From positions 1 through 39,677 of the forward strand of contig NZ_BCRA01000055.1 in NCBI RefSeq assembly GCF_001552355.1: a stretch of DNA of 39,677 bases. Reading direction: 5' to 3'. The position numbers and the translations under genes were made by a program. The stretch's first letter is position 1; each line of letters opens with the position of its first letter. The stretch is from Microbacterium resistens NBRC 103078 (GTDB lineage: Bacteria > Actinomycetota > Actinomycetes > Actinomycetales > Microbacteriaceae). Shown one piece after another: positions 16,133-23,297 of this stretch. The notes below the pieces were generated by a model. That model was given only the letters and a program-made list of their open reading frames with translations, made no database searches and was not told where the DNA came from.

Positions 16133-17203
16133 ATGACCGCAGTCGAGCCCGCCCGCTCCGGGCACGTCGTGATCGGCGTCGACACGCACAAGCACATCCA
16201 CGTCGCCGCAGTGATGGACTCCATCGGCGGGATCCTCGCGACCCTCACGATCGCGACCGATACAGCTGGCTTCAAGCAACTGCTGGAGTGGGCGAGCGGG
16301 TGCGGGAAGATCATCGCGTTCGGCATCGAAGGCACCGGCTCCTACGGGGCCGCGCTGACCTCGTTCTTGCGCCGGAACGATCACAAGGTCGTCGAGGTCT
16401 CGCGACCGGATCGTCGGTTGCGGCGCCTGAACGGCAAGTCCGACACTCTCGACGCGGAGAACGCCGCCCGGGCGGTCCTCGCGGGGTTCGCGACCGCGGT
16501 CCCGAAGAGCGCCGACGGCGTGGTCGAGATGATCCGGCAGCTGAAAGTCGCCCGCGACACCGCGGTCAAGGATCGCACCGGAGCGATGGTCACCCTCAAA
16601 GCGATGCTCGTCCACGCTACCGAGGATCTCCGACGCGAGACGGCGCGGAAGACGCAGAAGATGATCGCCCGTCACTGCGCCGCGCTCCGGCCCCGTGGGC
16701 TCGAAACGCCGGAGGACGCGAACCGTCACGCGCTCCGGTCGATCGCGAAACGCTGGATCGCGCTCAATGAGGCGATCACCGAGCTCGAAGAGCAGATCGA
16801 GCAACTCGTTCTCCGGCGGGCGCCGCATCTGCTGGACGAGTTCGGCATCGGTGCCGACACTGCCGCGGAGATCCTCATCGTCGCCGGCGACAACCCCGAG
16901 CGCATCAAGAGCGAAGCCGCGTTCGCGAAGCTCGCCGGCATCAGCCCCATCCCCACAGGGTCGGGCATGACCAGCGGGAAGCATCGCATCAACCATGGCG
17001 GTCACCGCCAGCTCAATGCCGCGATCTACCGGACCGTCATCGTGAGGATGAGATTCCACGAGCCGACGATCGCCTACGTCGCCCGACGCACCGCCGAAGG
17101 CAAGAGCAAACGCGACATCATCCGCTGCCTCAAGCGCTACGTCATCCGCGAGGTCTACCACCTCGTCAAGACCGACCCCAGAACCGGCGAAATCGCGAGT
17201 TGA
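16133..17203 (+). CDS. IS110-family DEDD transposase
   Basis: 356 residues. The N-terminal RuvC-like domain shows the acidic residues of the DEDD site: Asp in VIGVDTHKHIHV, Glu in GIEGTGSYGAAL and two Asp in KSDTLDAENA. A helical coiled-coil region (about 180-240) leads to the C-terminal Tnp_20 domain with FAKLAGISPIPTGSG and the Ser-containing SGKHRINHGGHRQLN, where the catalytic serine is expected. Length and domains are complete, so the enzyme may be active. A strong AGGAGG lies near the ATG. It would use the non-coding left end as its guide RNA. Confidence 0.93.
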   Translation: MTAVEPARSGHVVIGVDTHKHIHVAAVMDSIGGILATLTIATDTAGFKQLLEWASGCGKIIAFGIEGTGSYGAALTSFLRRNDHKVVEVSRPDRRLRRLNGKSDTLDAENAARAVLAGFATAVPKSADGVVEMIRQLKVARDTAVKDRTGAMVTLKAMLVHATEDLRRETARKTQKMIARHCAALRPRGLETPEDANRHALRSIAKRWIALNEAITELEEQIEQLVLRRAPHLLDEFGIGADTAAEILIVAGDNPERIKSEAAFAKLAGISPIPTGSGMTSGKHRINHGGHRQLNAAIYRTVIVRMRFHEPTIAYVARRTAEGKSKRDIIRCLKRYVIREVYHLVKTDPRTGEIAS

Positions 17204-17218
17204 CAACTATAGGAGCAT

Positions 17219-17459
17219 CAATGCGATGGCCGAGGCGTTCAACTCGCTATTCAAGGGCGAATTGATCCACAACCCACTCAAACGCGGACGCGGCTGGCAG
17301 TCGATCAACGACGTGGAGATCGCCGTCGCCGAGTACATCGACTGGTACAACCACCGCCGCGTCCACGGCGAGCTCGCCCAACGCTCCCCAGCCGAGGTCG
17401 AGGAGGCGTACCGGACCACGCGCTACGATCAGCCCGCCGAGCTCACCCGGGCACGGTGA
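17219..17459 (+). pseudogene. IS3 transposase orfB, 3' part (interrupted)
   Basis: Resumes at NAMAEAFNSLFKGELIH, where the Glu of AEAF is the third catalytic residue of the DDE core. It ends with the conserved YNHRRVHGELAQRSPAEVEE and TGA at 17457-17459. In frame with the 5' part if the IS110 element were removed. Confidence 0.85.
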
Positions 17460-17490
17460 CAGACAACGAAGCCTGCATCAGACCCGGGGC

Positions 17491-18007
17491 GCAACAGGAT
17501 GCTCAACGGTGGGAAGGGTGGGGCACAGCGCTGCGGCCCGCGTTCGAACCGATCATCATCGCCCGGAAACCACCCGAAGGAAACGTCGTCCGTAACGTCC
17601 TCCAGCATGGTGCGGGTGCGGTCAACATCGACGGCGCGAGGTTCGCAGATGACCGGTGGCCGACAAACGTTGCGTTCGACCAGCCGCAGGCAGAAGCGCT
17701 CGATGTGCTGACGGGGACGTGGCAGGGCGAGTCACTGTCTCGGAAGTTCCCGATCTTCCGCTTTGACCACAAACCCTCTGCCGCCGAGCGTCCTCGGGCA
17801 TTCGGGGTGTCGCACACGACCGTGAAGCCGCTGGCGTTGATGCGCTGGCTGGTCACACTAGTAACCCCGCCGCACGGTGTGGTGTTGGAACCATTCGCAG
17901 GATCGGGAACGACAGTGGAAGCAGCGGTCAGGGGCGGCTATCGTGTGCTGGGCCTTGAGAAGGATGCCTCCTACGTTCCGTTGGTCCAGTCACGCCTGGA
18001 CCGATAG
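17491..18007 (+). pseudogene. Site-specific DNA methyltransferase (N4/N6 type), C-terminal fragment
   Basis: Downstream of the IS3 right end the frame reads WGTALRPAFEPIIIARKPPE, GAGAVNIDGARF, WPTNVAFD and ends with motif I, VVLEPFAGSGTTVEAAVRGG, and LGLEKDASYVPLVQSRL. This is the second half of phage-type adenine/cytosine-N4 methylases of the beta class. The catalytic DPPY/SPPY part would lie upstream and is lost at the IS junction. Any apparent start inside the IS is fortuitous. Confidence 0.75.
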
Positions 18008-18024
18008 CCCCTGGGTTCGGGGCT
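18006..18024 (+). terminator. Hairpin after the methylase fragment
   Basis: Arms agcccc (18006-18011) and ggggct (18019-18024) with a 7-nt loop, immediately after the stop codon. There is no T-tract, so termination is only possible. Confidence 0.35.
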
Positions 18025-18114
18025 CCTACCAACGACTCCCCCATACACCGGCTAATCATCGTACTCTCGAACGTTGGCGAGCCGTAGTTACAAGTTCGGC
18101 GTTATGCTGAGTTC

Positions 18115-18795
18115 ATGTCCGTCTCTGAGTTGTCCGCGAGCACCCAGAACTATTTGAAGGCTGTCTGGGGTCTGACGGAGTGGTCGTCAGTGCCTGTGAC
18201 ACCGACACTCATCGCGGAGCGGACAGGGCTGAAGCTCTCCTCGGTCTCTGACGCCGTCCGTAAGCTCTCTACGCAGGGCCTCGTGGAACACGCGCCTTAC
18301 GGTTCGGTGGAGTTGACGGAGACGGGACGCTCCTACGCGCTGGCAATGGTGCGTCGGCACCGGCTGATCGAGTCGTTCCTCGTCAGCGTCCTCGGCTACT
18401 CCTGGGATCAAGTGCACGAAGAGGCCGAGCACCTCGAACATGCCGTGTCAGATTTCATGATCGACCGGATCGACGAGTTCTTGGAGTTCCCCACCCGCGA
18501 CCCTCATGGTGACCCGATCCCGTCAGCCGACGGGACGGTGCATATCCCGAATGCGACACAGCTGACCGAAGTCGGGGCGGGGCACCAAGTGGTGATCGAG
18601 CGTATTTCGGACGCGGACCCGGCGTTGCTGCAGTTCTTCGAGGAGCATGGCTTCGTGGTCGGAGCGACGCTGGAGATCGGCGAAGGTGCGCCTTTCTCCG
18701 ATGCGCTGGATGCACGGGTTACGGGAGCGAATGCCTCGGTAGCGCTGGGACGCTCGGCAACCGATGCGCTCTACGTGTCCATCGCAGACAGTTGA
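18115..18795 (+). CDS. DtxR/MntR-family metal-dependent repressor
   Basis: 226 residues. The winged helix (about 1-65) includes SASTQNYLKAVWGL and the recognition helix SSVSDAVRKLSTQGLV. The dimerisation/metal domain has the intact ligand segments RRHRLIESFL (His) and EEAEHLEHAVSD (Glu, Glu, His). The C-terminal part (about 150-226) is a FeoA/SH3-like domain. In the MntR/IdeR group the metal-bound form represses uptake genes, and the manganese-type importer downstream is the natural target. It runs convergently into the second DtxR-family gene, overlapping it by 25 bp. Confidence 0.9.
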   Translation: MSVSELSASTQNYLKAVWGLTEWSSVPVTPTLIAERTGLKLSSVSDAVRKLSTQGLVEHAPYGSVELTETGRSYALAMVRRHRLIESFLVSVLGYSWDQVHEEAEHLEHAVSDFMIDRIDEFLEFPTRDPHGDPIPSADGTVHIPNATQLTEVGAGHQVVIERISDADPALLQFFEEHGFVVGATLEIGEGAPFSDALDARVTGANASVALGRSATDALYVSIADS

Positions 18796-19493
18796 TGCGA
18801 TAGCTCCTCAGCTCCGTCGTGGAGTGATCCATAGAGTACGCCTACTCCGGCAGAGAGCAAGGTGCCATGCCATCCGGCCGTGCGGACTTCAACGGTGTCC
18901 GGTTCCGTCGCGCGGCCACGGATCTGCATCTGAGCGCCGGGACGAAGGCTCCTCCCGTCGAGGAAGGCAAGGGTTTCGAGCGGTGCGTCGGCGATGCGCG
19001 TGATCCTCACGGGAGTCCAGGACGAGCCCACGAGCGCCCGCAGAGGGGTATCGGCGGGAGTTTCGATGCGACCGTCTCGGGCGGGGATCGGTTGCCCGAA
19101 TGGGTCGAGGCTGGGTTGACCGAGGGAAGCCTCGATCCGTTGGAGGAAGCGGGGCGAGCTGCTCGCTTCCAATGCTTCGGCATTGGTGACAAGTTCGCTC
19201 CAGGGCAGCTCGAGGACGTCGTTGAGGAAGCATCGAAGTATCCGGTTCGCCCGCAGTGCCCGCATCGCCTCGAGGCGTCCCGAAGGGGTGAGAGAGATGC
19301 ACTTGTACCGTTCGTGGTCGATGAGGCCGTCATCGACGAGTCGCTTCACCTGTTCGGACACGCTCCCCGGCACGAACCGCAGCGCACGGGCAAGGCCCGT
19401 CACCGTAACCGGAGCGTCACTGTTCTCAGTCAGGGACCAGATCGCACGGAGATAGCGTGCTCTGGTCCCTGACCGGTCGCTCTTGCCGTGCAT
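18771..19493 (-). CDS. Second DtxR-family regulator, metal ligands degenerate
   Basis: 240 residues from ATG at 19493 (MHGKSDRSGTRARYL). The frame is open further upstream but overlaps the permease gene, so that part is shadow. The winged helix is clear (VTVTGLARALRFVPGSVSEQ, VKRLVDDGLIDHERYKCISL), and a dimerisation and C-terminal domain follow as in the neighbour. At the positions where MntR-type proteins have His ligands this protein has RANRIL (Asn for His) and AEALEASSS (Ala for His), so ordinary Mn/Fe sensing is doubtful. It is the last gene of the importer operon, 11 bp after the permease, and may tune or antagonise the other regulator. Confidence 0.85.
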   Translation of the reverse strand: MHGKSDRSGTRARYLRAIWSLTENSDAPVTVTGLARALRFVPGSVSEQVKRLVDDGLIDHERYKCISLTPSGRLEAMRALRANRILRCFLNDVLELPWSELVTNAEALEASSSPRFLQRIEASLGQPSLDPFGQPIPARDGRIETPADTPLRALVGSSWTPVRITRIADAPLETLAFLDGRSLRPGAQMQIRGRATEPDTVEVRTAGWHGTLLSAGVGVLYGSLHDGAEELSHQLSAMDT

Positions 19494-19504
19494 GCGGGAT
19501 GCCC

Positions 19505-20380
19505 CTACTGCGCAGAAGCGAGTGCCCGACGGCGACGTGTGCTCATGACCCGGGTTCCGATGAGCCCGTGCCGGGGGCTGAAGAGGTAAACGAGGGCGAA
19601 CACGGCTCCCTGGGCGAGGACGACCATGCCGCCGGAGGCGGTGTCGAGGTAGTAGCTCAAGTACAGGCCGATGACGGCACACGCTGCGGAAATCGCGGGG
19701 GCGATGACGAGCATACGTCCGAACCGGTCGGTGAGCAGGTAGGCGGTCGCGCCGGGGATGATGAGCATCGCCACGACGAGGATCACACCGACCGCCTGCA
19801 GGGCGACGACGGCGGTGAGCGCGAGGAGGCCGAGGAGCGCTGCGCCGAGGATCTTCGGGTTCAGGCCGATCGCGTGGGCGTGGGTGGGGTCGAAGGCGTA
19901 CAAGGTGAAGTCACGGCGCTTCGTGACGAGGATCGCGAAGGTGATCGCACCCAGGATGATGACCTGGGTCAGGTCGGCCCAGGACACGCCGAGCAGGTTG
20001 CCGAAGATGATGTGGTTCAGGTCGGTCTGCGACGGGGTGACGGAGATCAGCACGAGCCCAAGGGCGAACAGGGTGGTGAAGACGATGCCGATCGCAGCGT
20101 CTTCTTTGACCCGGCTGGTGTCTCGGACGGCGCCGATGAGGGCGACGGCGAGGAATCCGAAGATCACCGCCCCGAGGGCGAACGGTGCGCCGACGATGTA
20201 GGCCAGCACGACCCCGGGGAGGACGGCGTGGGAGACGGCGTCGCCCATGAGTGACCAGCCGATCAGGACGAGCCAGCAGGAGAGCACCGCGCACACGATC
20301 GAGGCGATCAGGGTGGTCGCGAGGGCTCGGACCATGAAGTCGTAGCTGAGGGGTTCGAGGAAGAAGTCGATCAGGTTCAT
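19505..20380 (-). CDS. Manganese/zinc-type ABC transporter permease
   Basis: 291 residues with about eight hydrophobic segments and the ABC-3 family pattern: LSCWLVLIGWSLMGDAVSHAVLPGV near the N-terminus, FGNLLGVSWADL in the middle and LLIIPGATAYLLTDRF-like sequence (MLIIPGATAYLL) towards the end. It forms the membrane channel for the importer. Its ATG is directly adjacent to the ATPase stop, so the genes are coupled. Confidence 0.92.
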   Translation of the reverse strand: MNLIDFFLEPLSYDFMVRALATTLIASIVCAVLSCWLVLIGWSLMGDAVSHAVLPGVVLAYIVGAPFALGAVIFGFLAVALIGAVRDTSRVKEDAAIGIVFTTLFALGLVLISVTPSQTDLNHIIFGNLLGVSWADLTQVIILGAITFAILVTKRRDFTLYAFDPTHAHAIGLNPKILGAALLGLLALTAVVALQAVGVILVVAMLIIPGATAYLLTDRFGRMLVIAPAISAACAVIGLYLSYYLDTASGGMVVLAQGAVFALVYLFSPRHGLIGTRVMSTRRRRALASAQ

Positions 20381-21117
20381 CAGTTGTCGCCTCGGTTCAG
20401 GACGTCCAGGCCGAAGGCCAGGGCAAGGTTGTCGGGCTGGAGCACCTCGTCCGGGTCACCGTGCATGAGCACGCGCCGCATGAGGAGCACGGCTTCGTCG
20501 GCCAGGTCGGGCAAGGCGTGGAGGTCGTGGGTGGAGACGAGGATCGTCGCCCCGTCGTCAGCGAGCTCGCGCAGCAGCCGGGTGATCGTGGCCTCGGAGC
20601 GTTTGTCGACCCCGGCGAACGGCTCATCCAACAGCAGAATGGTCGCCCCCTGGGCGATGCCCCGGGCGACGAAGGCGCGTTTCTTCTGGCCGCCGGAGAG
20701 CTGCCCGATCTGCCGGTTCGCGTACTCGGTGAGCTCCACTCGTTCCAGCGCGTGATCGACGGCGTCGTGATCGGATCTTTTCGCGTGGCGGGTGAATCCC
20801 ATGTGCCCGTAGCGGCCGGTCATGACGACATCGCGTACGGTCACCGGGAATGCCCAGTCCACGTCCTCGCTCTGCGGCACATAGCCGACGACCCCGGACT
20901 TGCGTGCTTTCGCGGGGTTCTCGCCGCTCACGCGCACCGTGCCGGAGTCGGGACGCAACAGTCCCATGATGGTCTTGAACAGGGTGGACTTCCCGGACCC
21001 GTTCATGCCGACGAGTCCGCACACGCGTCCTGCCTGGATGTCGAGGGTGGCGTGGTCGAGGGCGAGGACCTCGCCGTAGTGCACGGTGACGTCGTGCACC
21101 GAGATCGCTGTCGTCAT
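20380..21117 (-). CDS. Manganese/zinc-type ABC transporter ATPase
   Basis: 245 residues: Walker A GMNGSGKST, Q-loop YVPQSEDVDWAFPV (the wording typical of MntB/ZnuC/TroB proteins), signature LSGGQKKR, Walker B ILLLDEPFAGVD and the switch His in STHDLHALPD. It energises import through the adjacent permease. Its start overlaps the stop of the binding-protein gene. Confidence 0.93.
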   Translation of the reverse strand: MTTAISVHDVTVHYGEVLALDHATLDIQAGRVCGLVGMNGSGKSTLFKTIMGLLRPDSGTVRVSGENPAKARKSGVVGYVPQSEDVDWAFPVTVRDVVMTGRYGHMGFTRHAKRSDHDAVDHALERVELTEYANRQIGQLSGGQKKRAFVARGIAQGATILLLDEPFAGVDKRSEATITRLLRELADDGATILVSTHDLHALPDLADEAVLLMRRVLMHGDPDEVLQPDNLALAFGLDVLNRGDN

Positions 21118-22058
21118 GAGTGCTGTCCCGTCAGGGCGTCGATGATGACCGTGGCGTCGTGGCGGATCAGTTCCAGGTAGGTCGGGACCGGGCCGTCGGC
21201 TTCGGAGAGCGAATCGACGTAGAGGGTGCCGCCGAAGACCGCGTCGGTGGCTTCGACGACCTGCAGCATCGGGGCTTCTGAGACCGTGGACTCGCAGAAC
21301 ACCGCGGGCACATCGTTCTCGCGCACGAACTCGATCGCGGAGGAGATCTGCCGCGGGGTGGCCTGCTGCTCGGCGTTGACCGCCCAGATGTACTTCTCCG
21401 TCAGACCGGCATCCCGTGCGAGGTAGGAGAACGCGCCTTCACAGGTGACCAGTGCCCGCTGGTTCTCGGGCAGGACCGACAGCGCGTCGACCAGTTCGTC
21501 CTGCACGGTCTGCAACTCGGCCTTGTATGCCTCGCCGTTGGCCTCGTATTCGCTCGCGTTGCCGGGGTCGAGGTCGCTGAACGCGTCGACCATGTTGTCG
21601 ACGTAGATCTGCACGTTCAACGGGCTCATCCACGCGTGCGGGTTCGGCATCCCCGCGTAGGCGTCCTCGGTGATGTCGATCGTCTCGACTCCCTCGCTGA
21701 CGACGACATGGGGCACGTCCATGCCTTCGACGAACTGCCCGAACCACGCCTCGAGATTCATCCCGTTGTCGAGGATGAGCTCCGCCTCCGACGCCCTACG
21801 GATATCCCCGGGCGTGGGCTCGTAGCCGTGGATCTCCGCCCCGACCTTCGTGATCGACTCCACCCGCAGATGGTCACCGGCGACGTTCTCGGCGATGTCC
21901 GCAAGAACGGTGAACGTCGTCAACACCACCGGACGCTCATCGTCAGCTCCCGCATCGTTCTCGCCGGATGTCGCGCATCCAGCAAGAGAGAGCGCGAGCA
22001 CAGACGCTGCCAGCAGCGGCACGGCACGGCGGGAGAAGAAGCGGGAGTTTCGTGGCAT
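21114..22058 (-). CDS. Manganese-type metal-binding lipoprotein of the ABC importer
   Basis: 314 residues from ATG at 22058, preceded by AAGGA; an earlier ATG would add 16 non-signal residues. Signal peptide with lipobox LSLAGC (Cys28). The cluster A-I fold carries the four expected ligands: His in EIHGYEPTPGD, His in MPNPHAWMSP, Glu in FCESTVSEAP and Asp in VDSLSEADGP. His-His-Glu-Asp is the set of PsaA/MntA-like manganese (or iron) proteins; ZnuA proteins have a third His and a His-rich loop, absent here. Confidence 0.92.
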   Translation of the reverse strand: MPRNSRFFSRRAVPLLAASVLALSLAGCATSGENDAGADDERPVVLTTFTVLADIAENVAGDHLRVESITKVGAEIHGYEPTPGDIRRASEAELILDNGMNLEAWFGQFVEGMDVPHVVVSEGVETIDITEDAYAGMPNPHAWMSPLNVQIYVDNMVDAFSDLDPGNASEYEANGEAYKAELQTVQDELVDALSVLPENQRALVTCEGAFSYLARDAGLTEKYIWAVNAEQQATPRQISSAIEFVRENDVPAVFCESTVSEAPMLQVVEATDAVFGGTLYVDSLSEADGPVPTYLELIRHDATVIIDALTGQHS

Positions 22059-22102
22059 GGATGGTTCCTTAGCTGAACGGGTGACGGGGTGCGGGTGGAA
22101 GT

Positions 22103-22390
22103 TCACGTGAGTGGTGGAAGCGGAGGACTTGGGGGCGGGCCAGCGCGATGGGATGCGGCGATGAAGTGGTCGAGCTTGTCGGGTGCTTCTCGGCGCAGGT
22201 ACACGCCGAGCATGCGCAGGAGGTTCAGCATCACCGCTTCGGGGTCGGAAGACGTTCGCAACAGGCGAGCCGCAGCGTCATGGTCGGCGTCTCGCACGGA
22301 TTGAAACAAGGTGATGGCCTCCAGCCACGCACCCTCACTGCGCTCGTCCACGTGCGTTTGTCCCATACCCCACAGCATAGTGTTCGGCAT
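22103..22390 (-). CDS. Small protein heading the manganese importer operon
   Basis: 95 residues (or 87 from the internal MGQTHVDE start). It is mostly helical: EGAWLEAITLFQSVRDADHD, AVMLNLLRMLGVYLRREAPD, with a proline-rich tail ending PPSPPLPPLT. There is no signal or membrane segment and I do not recognise the family. It ends 45 bp before the binding-protein gene on the same strand, and the likely operon promoter lies upstream of it. It may be an accessory or regulatory protein. Confidence 0.5.
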   Translation of the reverse strand: MPNTMLWGMGQTHVDERSEGAWLEAITLFQSVRDADHDAAARLLRTSSDPEAVMLNLLRMLGVYLRREAPDKLDHFIAASHRAGPPPSPPLPPLT

Positions 22391-22433
22391 GCCGTAGTTC
22401 CAAACATGGGCGTGGCGTAGACAAACAAACTAC
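22391..22433. promoter_or_regulatory. Candidate metalloregulator site upstream of the importer operon
   Basis: GCCGTAGTTCCAA (from 22391) closely matches GCCGTAGTTACAA upstream of the first DtxR-family gene (about 18079-18091). An inverted copy of GTAGTT occurs at 22428-22433. The AT-rich stretch 22420-22455 probably holds the divergent promoters of the importer operon and nrdI. Assignment to either DtxR-like protein is inference. Confidence 0.4.
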
Positions 22434-22476
22434 ATCGATGCTATTACTAGATACGCCACTCCAAACATCGGTGAGG

Positions 22477-22490
22477 CACAACATGTAGTG
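22477..22490 (+). promoter_or_regulatory. Possible NrdR box upstream of nrdI
   Basis: cacaacatgtagtg is a near-perfect palindrome close to the NrdR consensus ACACWATATNTTGTGT. It lies 48 bp upstream of the nrdI start, and NrdR boxes are the standard control of ribonucleotide reductase operons. Only one clear box was seen; functional sites are normally paired. Confidence 0.45.
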
Positions 22491-22537
22491 GTCGGTGGCG
22501 TGTCGCGTCACAGCCAGAGAGAGCGAGGAGGATCGCT

Positions 22538-22923
22538 ATGCCAGCCCCACCCGAGTCCCGGCGCGCAGCGCCCTCTGTGCGCGAGCTCGCCGCCGCCGAG
22601 TCGCCTGATCTCGTGTTCTTCTCGAGCGTGTCGGAGAACACCCGCCGCTTCGTCGACCGGCTCGATCGGCCCGCGGTCCGTATCCCGCTGCGACCCCGGG
22701 TGGAGGGACTGATCCGGGTTACGCGGCCCTTCGTGCTCGTGGTCCCCACGTACGGCGGCGGGGAACGTGCCGGGGCGGTGCCGAAGCAGGTGATCTCGTT
22801 CCTCAACGACCCCGCGAACCGGGCACTGATCCGGGGGGGGTGATCACGGCGGGGAACACGAACTTCGGCGAGCACTACTGCCTCGCCGGTCCCGTCATCT
22901 CTGTGAAATGCCAGTCGTCGTGA
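22538..22923 (+). pseudogene. nrdI: nrdI, frameshifted and truncated
   Basis: NrdI is the flavodoxin-like protein that supplies oxidant to assemble the Mn(III)-tyrosyl cofactor of class Ib ribonucleotide reductase. From an ATG with a good GAGGAGG site the frame gives [19 protein letters not shown] (FMN phosphate loop) and [11 protein letters not shown]. An 8-G run near 22834-22841 shifts it into a TGA. In the next frame NrdI resumes as [20 protein letters not shown], but after KC it diverges and stops at 22921, losing about the last 25-30 residues. No nrdE or nrdF follows. The frameshift could be a sequencing error in the G-run; the C-terminal loss could not. Confidence 0.85.
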
Positions 22924-22984
22924 GGCATCACAAATCGATTGCCCCGCGTTCAACAGCTCCCTTCGATTGAACGGCGGCGTGACC

Positions 22985-22997
22985 GGGGTCAAGGGGT
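22985..22997 (+). repeat. 13-bp copy of the tRNA-Pro att core
   Basis: ggggtcaaggggt is identical to the anticodon/variable-loop part of the tRNA-Pro fragment (274-286, opposite strand). It lies 25 bp or so from the stop of the integrase remnant, where an att site is expected. The orientation is inverted relative to 274-286, so the two cannot be simple attL/attR of one intact element. Confidence 0.4.
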
Positions 22998-23021
22998 GTA
23001 TCCGGAAGGGGCGAGAAGTCA

Positions 23022-23297
23022 TCAGCCACCCCGTCGCCGAACCAGGCACAAAAATCGATCTTGCTGTTCCAACGGTTCCAGACCAAGCATCACCGATGCT
23101 CCGTACCCACCACGAATAGCAGACCCCTTCTGCTTCAGCTTTCGCTCCGCGGCTGCCCGTGACGGGCCAGTGGCCTGGACGAGCCGGTTGCTGCCGTCCC
23201 AGTCCCGGTACCGGGCGCGGGCCACATGGTTGCCGTTCGGCTGGGCACGGGTGGCGATGACTCCGAAGGTGCCGATCGGTGTGCGTGGCCTACCCAC
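23022..23297 (-). pseudogene. Tyrosine integrase, N-terminal fragment
   Basis: From a GTG at 23297 (GGGGAGG 6 nt upstream) the frame reads VGRPRTPIGTFGVIATRAQP, NHVARARYRDWDG, LVQATGPSRAAAERKLKQK. This is the AP2-like arm-binding domain that opens actinobacterial phage/ICE integrases. Homology ends near 23115, and the remaining residues to the stop at 23022 are unrelated, so the core-binding and catalytic domains (R-HxxR-Y) are gone. It overlaps the excisionase stop, the usual xis-int coupling. A longer frame from 23651 is shadow. Confidence 0.75.

Larger units (their letters stand above)
15871..17219 (+). mobile_element. IS110-family insertion sequence nested in IS3 orfB
   Basis: About 1348 bp between the two halves of IS3 orfB. 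The left junction is tatgac|tgtcagtc and the right junction agcat|caatgcg. The uninterrupted target would read tatgacaatgcg, so a single C is shared and there are no inverted repeats or longer duplication, as is usual for IS110 elements, which recombine at a short core. A 261-bp non-coding left end and a 15-bp right end flank one transposase gene. Confidence 0.85.
14839..17490 (+). mobile_element. IS3-family insertion sequence, itself interrupted
   Basis: The terminal inverted repeats gccccgggtct (14839-14849) and its complement (17480-17490) match over 11 bp and enclose IS3-type orfA and orfB. Subtracting the nested IS110 element leaves about 1.3 kb, the normal size. The flanks (atc left, gca right) do not form a direct target duplication, and the genes on the two sides are unrelated fragments. 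The ends were therefore probably separated from their original targets by recombination. Confidence 0.75.

Noticed and set aside
17200..17205. TTGACA in the IS110 right end as a circle-junction promoter -35 box
   Set aside because: Attractive by analogy with IS110 circles, but at 17-18 bp spacing the joined left end gives cagtct, a poor -10, so I do not annotate it as a promoter.
15509..17206. 565-codon minus-strand open frame
   Set aside because: It is antisense to both transposase genes and spans an IS junction, so it cannot be a conserved gene.
22827..22842. The 8-G run as a programmed frameshift or phase-variation switch in nrdI
   Set aside because: The protein is also truncated downstream, so shifting the frame would not restore a normal NrdI; decay or a sequencing slip is simpler.
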